From assembly GCA_018971105.1 (NCBI GenBank), contig JAGWVB010000009.1, positions 1 to 37,281 of the forward strand: DNA of 37,281 nucleotides. The letters are read 5' to 3'. This DNA is from Burkholderiales bacterium (GTDB lineage: Bacteria > Pseudomonadota > Gammaproteobacteria > Burkholderiales > Burkholderiaceae_C). The notes under the pieces were generated by a model that saw only the letters and a program-made list of their open reading frames with translations, was not told where the DNA came from and did no database searches. Below, piece by piece: positions 34,527 through 37,281 of this stretch. The translations under genes were made by a program, and so were the position numbers. The first letter of the stretch is position 1. Every line of letters starts with the position of its first letter.

Positions 34527-35998
34527 GCGGTCCCTCCGACGGTCAGCTTCTCGATGCGCAGCGTCGGCTGGCCGACGCCCACCGGCACGCTCTGGCCCTC
34601 CTTGCCGCAGACGCCGACGCCGGTGTCGAGCTGGAGGTCGTTGCCTATCATGCTGACCCGGGTCATCGCCTCGGGGCCGTTGCCGACGATGGTCGCGCCC
34701 TTGACCGGATAGAGGATCTTGCCGTCCTCGACCCAGAAGGCCTCGCTGGCCGAGAACACGAACTTGCCGCTCGTGATGTCGACCTGGCCGCCGCCGAAAT
34801 TCGTCGCGTACAGGCCGCGCTTGATGCTGGCGACGATCTCCTCGCGCGTGCGCGTGCCGGCCAGCATGTAGGTGTTGGTCATGCGCGGCATCGGCAGGTT
34901 GGCATAGCTCTCGCGGCGGCCGTTGCCGGTCGGCGGCACGCCCATCAGGCGCGCGTTCAGGCTGTCCTGCATGTAGCCGCGCAGGATGCCGTCCTCGATC
35001 AGCACGTTGCGCTGCGTCGCATGGCCCTCGTCGTCGATGTTGAGCGAGCCGCGGCGGTCGGCGATCGTGCCGTCGTCGAGCACGGTCACGCCCTTGGCGG
35101 CGACGCGCTGGCCGATGCGGCCGCTGAACGTCGAACTGCCCTTGCGGTTGAAGTCGCCTTCCAGGCCATGGCCGACGGCCTCGTGCAGCAGCACGCCGGG
35201 CCAGCCGGGGCCGAGCACGACCGTCATCTCGCCCGCCGGTGCGGGCCGGCTCTCGAGGTTCGTCAGCGCCGCGTTGACGGCGTGGTCGACATAGCCCTCG
35301 ATCACCGCGTCCTGGAAATAGCCGAGGCCGAAGCGGCCGCCGCCGCCGCCGCTGCCGAGCTCGCGCCGCAGCTCGCCGGCGACGCTCTGCTCGGCGATCA
35401 CGGTGACGTTCAGGCGCACCAGCGGCCGCACGTCGGCGGCGCGCGTGCCGTCGGCGCGCGCGACGAGCACGACGTCGTATTCGGCGCCCAGGCTGGCCAT
35501 GACCTGGACGATGCGCGGATCCTTGGCCCGCGCCAGCTTCTCGACCTTCTCGAGCAGCGCCACCTTCTGCGCGCTGTCCAGCGTCGCGATCGGGTCGGTG
35601 GGCGCGTACAGCACGCGGCTGGGCGCGATGCGCGGCTTGCCGGGCACGCGCACGCGGCGGTTCTGGCCCGCGGCGGCGATCGTGCGCACGGTGCGCGCGG
35701 CGTCGAGCAGCGATTCGACGCTGAGGTCGTCGGAATAGGCGAAGGCGGTCTTCTCGCCGGCGACGGCGCGCACGCCCACGCCCTGGTCGATGCTGAAGCT
35801 GCCGCTCTTGACGATGCCCTCCTCCAGGCTCCAGCCCTCATGGCGCGTGGTCTGGAAATAGAGGTCGGCGTCGTCGACGCGATGCTCGCGTATCGTCGCC
35901 AGCGCCTGCGCGATCGAGGCTTCGGAGAGGCCGAAGGGTTCGATCATCAGCGCCTGCGCGATGGCCAGGCGTTCGATCGTGGGTTCGCGTTGGATCAT
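34523..35998 (-). CDS. tldD: metalloprotease TldD
   Basis: A 491-residue TldD, partner of TldE (PmbA), which degrades unfolded peptides and in enterobacteria matures microcin B17. The zinc motif HEAVGHGLEGD (HExxxH) is intact near residues 270-280, with VLGPGWPGVLLHE before it and the C-terminal MIGNDLQLDTGVGVCGKEGQ block. The partner tldE is not in the window. It is coupled to ilvA by a 4-base overlap and starts 59 bases after the DMT-transporter stop. Its presence some 26 kb from a secreted-peptide cassette is probably coincidental, as TldD is widespread. Confidence 0.95.
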   Translation of the reverse strand: MIQREPTIERLAIAQALMIEPFGLSEASIAQALATIREHRVDDADLYFQTTRHEGWSLEEGIVKSGSFSIDQGVGVRAVAGEKTAFAYSDDLSVESLLDAARTVRTIAAAGQNRRVRVPGKPRIAPSRVLYAPTDPIATLDSAQKVALLEKVEKLARAKDPRIVQVMASLGAEYDVVLVARADGTRAADVRPLVRLNVTVIAEQSVAGELRRELGSGGGGGRFGLGYFQDAVIEGYVDHAVNAALTNLESRPAPAGEMTVVLGPGWPGVLLHEAVGHGLEGDFNRKGSSTFSGRIGQRVAAKGVTVLDDGTIADRRGSLNIDDEGHATQRNVLIEDGILRGYMQDSLNARLMGVPPTGNGRRESYANLPMPRMTNTYMLAGTRTREEIVASIKRGLYATNFGGGQVDITSGKFVFSASEAFWVEDGKILYPVKGATIVGNGPEAMTRVSMIGNDLQLDTGVGVCGKEGQSVPVGVGQPTLRIEKLTVGGTA

Positions 35999-36057
35999 CG
36001 GAATGCTCGCTGCGCCTGGGAAGCTTGGGATTGTAGGAGGCGGCCGTCATCGGCGTG

Positions 36058-36963
36058 TCACGTCGTCCGGGCGGCGCGCTCGCGCCGCGCCACCCACAGC
36101 GTCGAGCCGCTGATCACGGCGCCGCCGATCAGCGTCGATTGCGTCGGCAGCTCGGTGAACATCGCCCACGACAGCAGCGAGGACCAGAGCAGGTCGAGGA
36201 ACTTCACCGACTGCGTGGCCGAGATGTCGGCGCTGCGGAACGAGCGCGTCAGGCAGTAGTGCCCGCCGCTGCCCAGGGCGCCGCAGGCGGCGAAGCCCAG
36301 CCATTGCCAGGCGTCGGGCCAGCGCCAGACGGTGACGGCCAGCGGCAGGCTGAAGAGCGTGATCGAGATCGCCTGCCAGACGACGATGACGCCGGCGTTC
36401 TCGGTCTGCGTGAGCCGTTTCGTGAGCAGGTACGAGAGCGCGAACAGCGGCGCCGAGCCCAGCATCACGATCTGGTAATGGCCGCCGGCGCCCGAGACCT
36501 TGGGCCCGACGACGAGCATCACGCCGGCGAAGCCGACGGCGGTGGCGACCCAGCGCTCCCAGCGCATCGCCTCGTGCAGGAAGAGGTGGGCGCCGATCAT
36601 GATGAACAGCGGCGTCGTGAAGCCTATCGCCGTCGTGTCGGCGAGCGCGATATGCGGCAGCGCCGCGAACCACAGCAGCAGCCCCGCCGTGTGCACGGCG
36701 CCGCGCGTGAACTGGGCGCCGACGCTGCGCGGCCAGTACGTCGCCGCGCCGCTGCGCAGCACGAACGGCAGCATGACGAGGAAGCCGAAGCCGTAGCGCA
36801 GGAACTGCGCCTGCAGCGGGTCGAGCTCCTGCGCCAGGCCGCGCATCAGCGCATTCAGGGTGCAGAACAGCAGGCCGCTGACGGTCGACCAGAGCAGGCC
36901 GCGCGCCGTCGGCGACAGCCGCGCCAGGCGTCGGCGCAGGCGTGTGACCGCGGTCTCAGCCAT
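36058..36963 (-). CDS. EamA/DMT-family transporter
   Basis: A 301-residue inner-membrane protein with about ten helices in two EamA repeats. The first repeat has GLLFCTLNALMRGLAQELDP and the family pattern RYGFGFLVMLPF; the second has ALGSGGHYCLTRSFRSADISA. It most resembles RhaT/EamA-type metabolite exporters of the S-adenosylmethionine/amino-acid group; the substrate is unknown. The ATG is 38 bases after the rsmI stop on the same strand, and tldD follows. Confidence 0.9.
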   Translation of the reverse strand: MAETAVTRLRRRLARLSPTARGLLWSTVSGLLFCTLNALMRGLAQELDPLQAQFLRYGFGFLVMLPFVLRSGAATYWPRSVGAQFTRGAVHTAGLLLWFAALPHIALADTTAIGFTTPLFIMIGAHLFLHEAMRWERWVATAVGFAGVMLVVGPKVSGAGGHYQIVMLGSAPLFALSYLLTKRLTQTENAGVIVVWQAISITLFSLPLAVTVWRWPDAWQWLGFAACGALGSGGHYCLTRSFRSADISATQSVKFLDLLWSSLLSWAMFTELPTQSTLIGGAVISGSTLWVARRERAARTT

Positions 36964-37001
36964 GGCCGCGGCGCATCCCCGGGCGCACGCGAGGCGCCGC
37001 G

Positions 37002-37281
37002 TCAGCCACCGCCGCGCTCCTGCAGCGCGCGCTGGTAGAGCGCGTTGCGCGGTGCGCCGCTGATCTCGGCCGCCAGCGCCACCGCCTGCTTCAGCGGCAG
37101 CTCGCGCAGCAGCACGCGCAGCATGTGCAGCGTCGCGGCAGGGACTTCATCGTCGATCGGCGCGGCGGCCGGCGCGTGCAGCACGAGCACGAACTCGCCG
37201 CGCAGGCGGTTGGCGTCGGCCTCGAGCCAGCCCGGCAGCGCGGCGGCGTCCATCGTCGCCACGGTCTCGAACTGCTTCGTC
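37002..37281 (-). CDS. rsmI: 16S rRNA (cytidine-2'-O)-methyltransferase RsmI, C-terminal part (start outside window)
   Basis: The frame is open at the right edge. The visible 92 residues begin TKQFETVATMDAAALPGWLE and continue RLRGEFVLVLH, the typical C-terminal region of RsmI (YraL), which methylates C1402 of 16S rRNA. The SAM-binding TP-methylase domain would lie beyond the window. The last residues (AAEISGAPRNALYQRALQ) are the helical tail that binds rRNA. The TGA is at 37002-37004. Confidence 0.88.
   Translation of the reverse strand, partial: TKQFETVATMDAAALPGWLEADANRLRGEFVLVLHAPAAAPIDDEVPAATLHMLRVLLRELPLKQAVALAAEISGAPRNALYQRALQERGGG

Noticed and set aside
34523-35998. TldD as the maturation protease of the double-glycine peptide
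   Set aside because: The C39 domain already explains leader removal, tldD is a widespread housekeeping gene, and it is far from the cassette on the other strand.

Overview
The window is very GC-rich, densely coded DNA with many 4-base stop/start overlaps. Its gene content and order (mnmG-rsmG-parA...parB with parS sites inside mnmG and rsmG, type 2 argC, prkA-yeaH-spoVR, class I DAHP synthase) point to a chromosome of a betaproteobacterium, most likely order Burkholderiales. This is inferred from gene families, not from a search. No tRNA, rRNA, CRISPR array, transposase or phage gene was seen.

Layout. 1-3.4 kb: the 3' end of an exported alpha/beta-hydrolase gene, overlapped by a NatAB-type ABC exporter. 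3.4-8.3 kb: the most distinctive block. It holds a LuxR-type regulator, a lux-box-like dyad, a 54-residue double-glycine peptide gene, a HlyD-type adaptor and a C39-peptidase ABC exporter, with an unknown gene divergent from luxR. 8.3-15.9 kb: a Cys-cluster protein (minus strand), then mnmG, rsmG, parA, an acetyltransferase, argC (minus strand), a small hydrolase, a small membrane protein and parB. 15.9-21.2 kb: a sigma-54-like promoter, a long leader and prkA-yeaH-spoVR, with a palindromic repeat directly in front of yeaH. 21.2-25 kb: a GntR regulator and a probable catabolic or uptake operon (shikimate-dehydrogenase-like protein, Liv-type binding protein, LigI-like amidohydrolase). 25-28.5 kb: a cobalamin adenosyltransferase and a large outer-membrane HExxH/beta-barrel protein. 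28.5-37.3 kb, all minus strand: aroG behind an aromatic-residue leader peptide and attenuator, a GGDEF-EAL protein, threonine ammonia-lyase, TldD, a DMT transporter and the 3' end of rsmI.

How the genes work together. The lux-box/peptide/exporter block reads as one system: a LuxR protein that keeps most acyl-homoserine-lactone (AHL) pocket residues would switch on a peptide, which the adjacent C39 exporter would trim after Gly-Gly and secrete as a 20-residue product. No modification enzyme, immunity gene or luxI is present in the window. The peptide could therefore be a signal, an unmodified microcin or another secreted effector; the sequence does not decide. The second strong regulatory signal is the aroG leader, where three mutually exclusive pairings can be drawn from the sequence. 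The parS sites lie beside their own parAB genes, as expected for a region near the replication origin.
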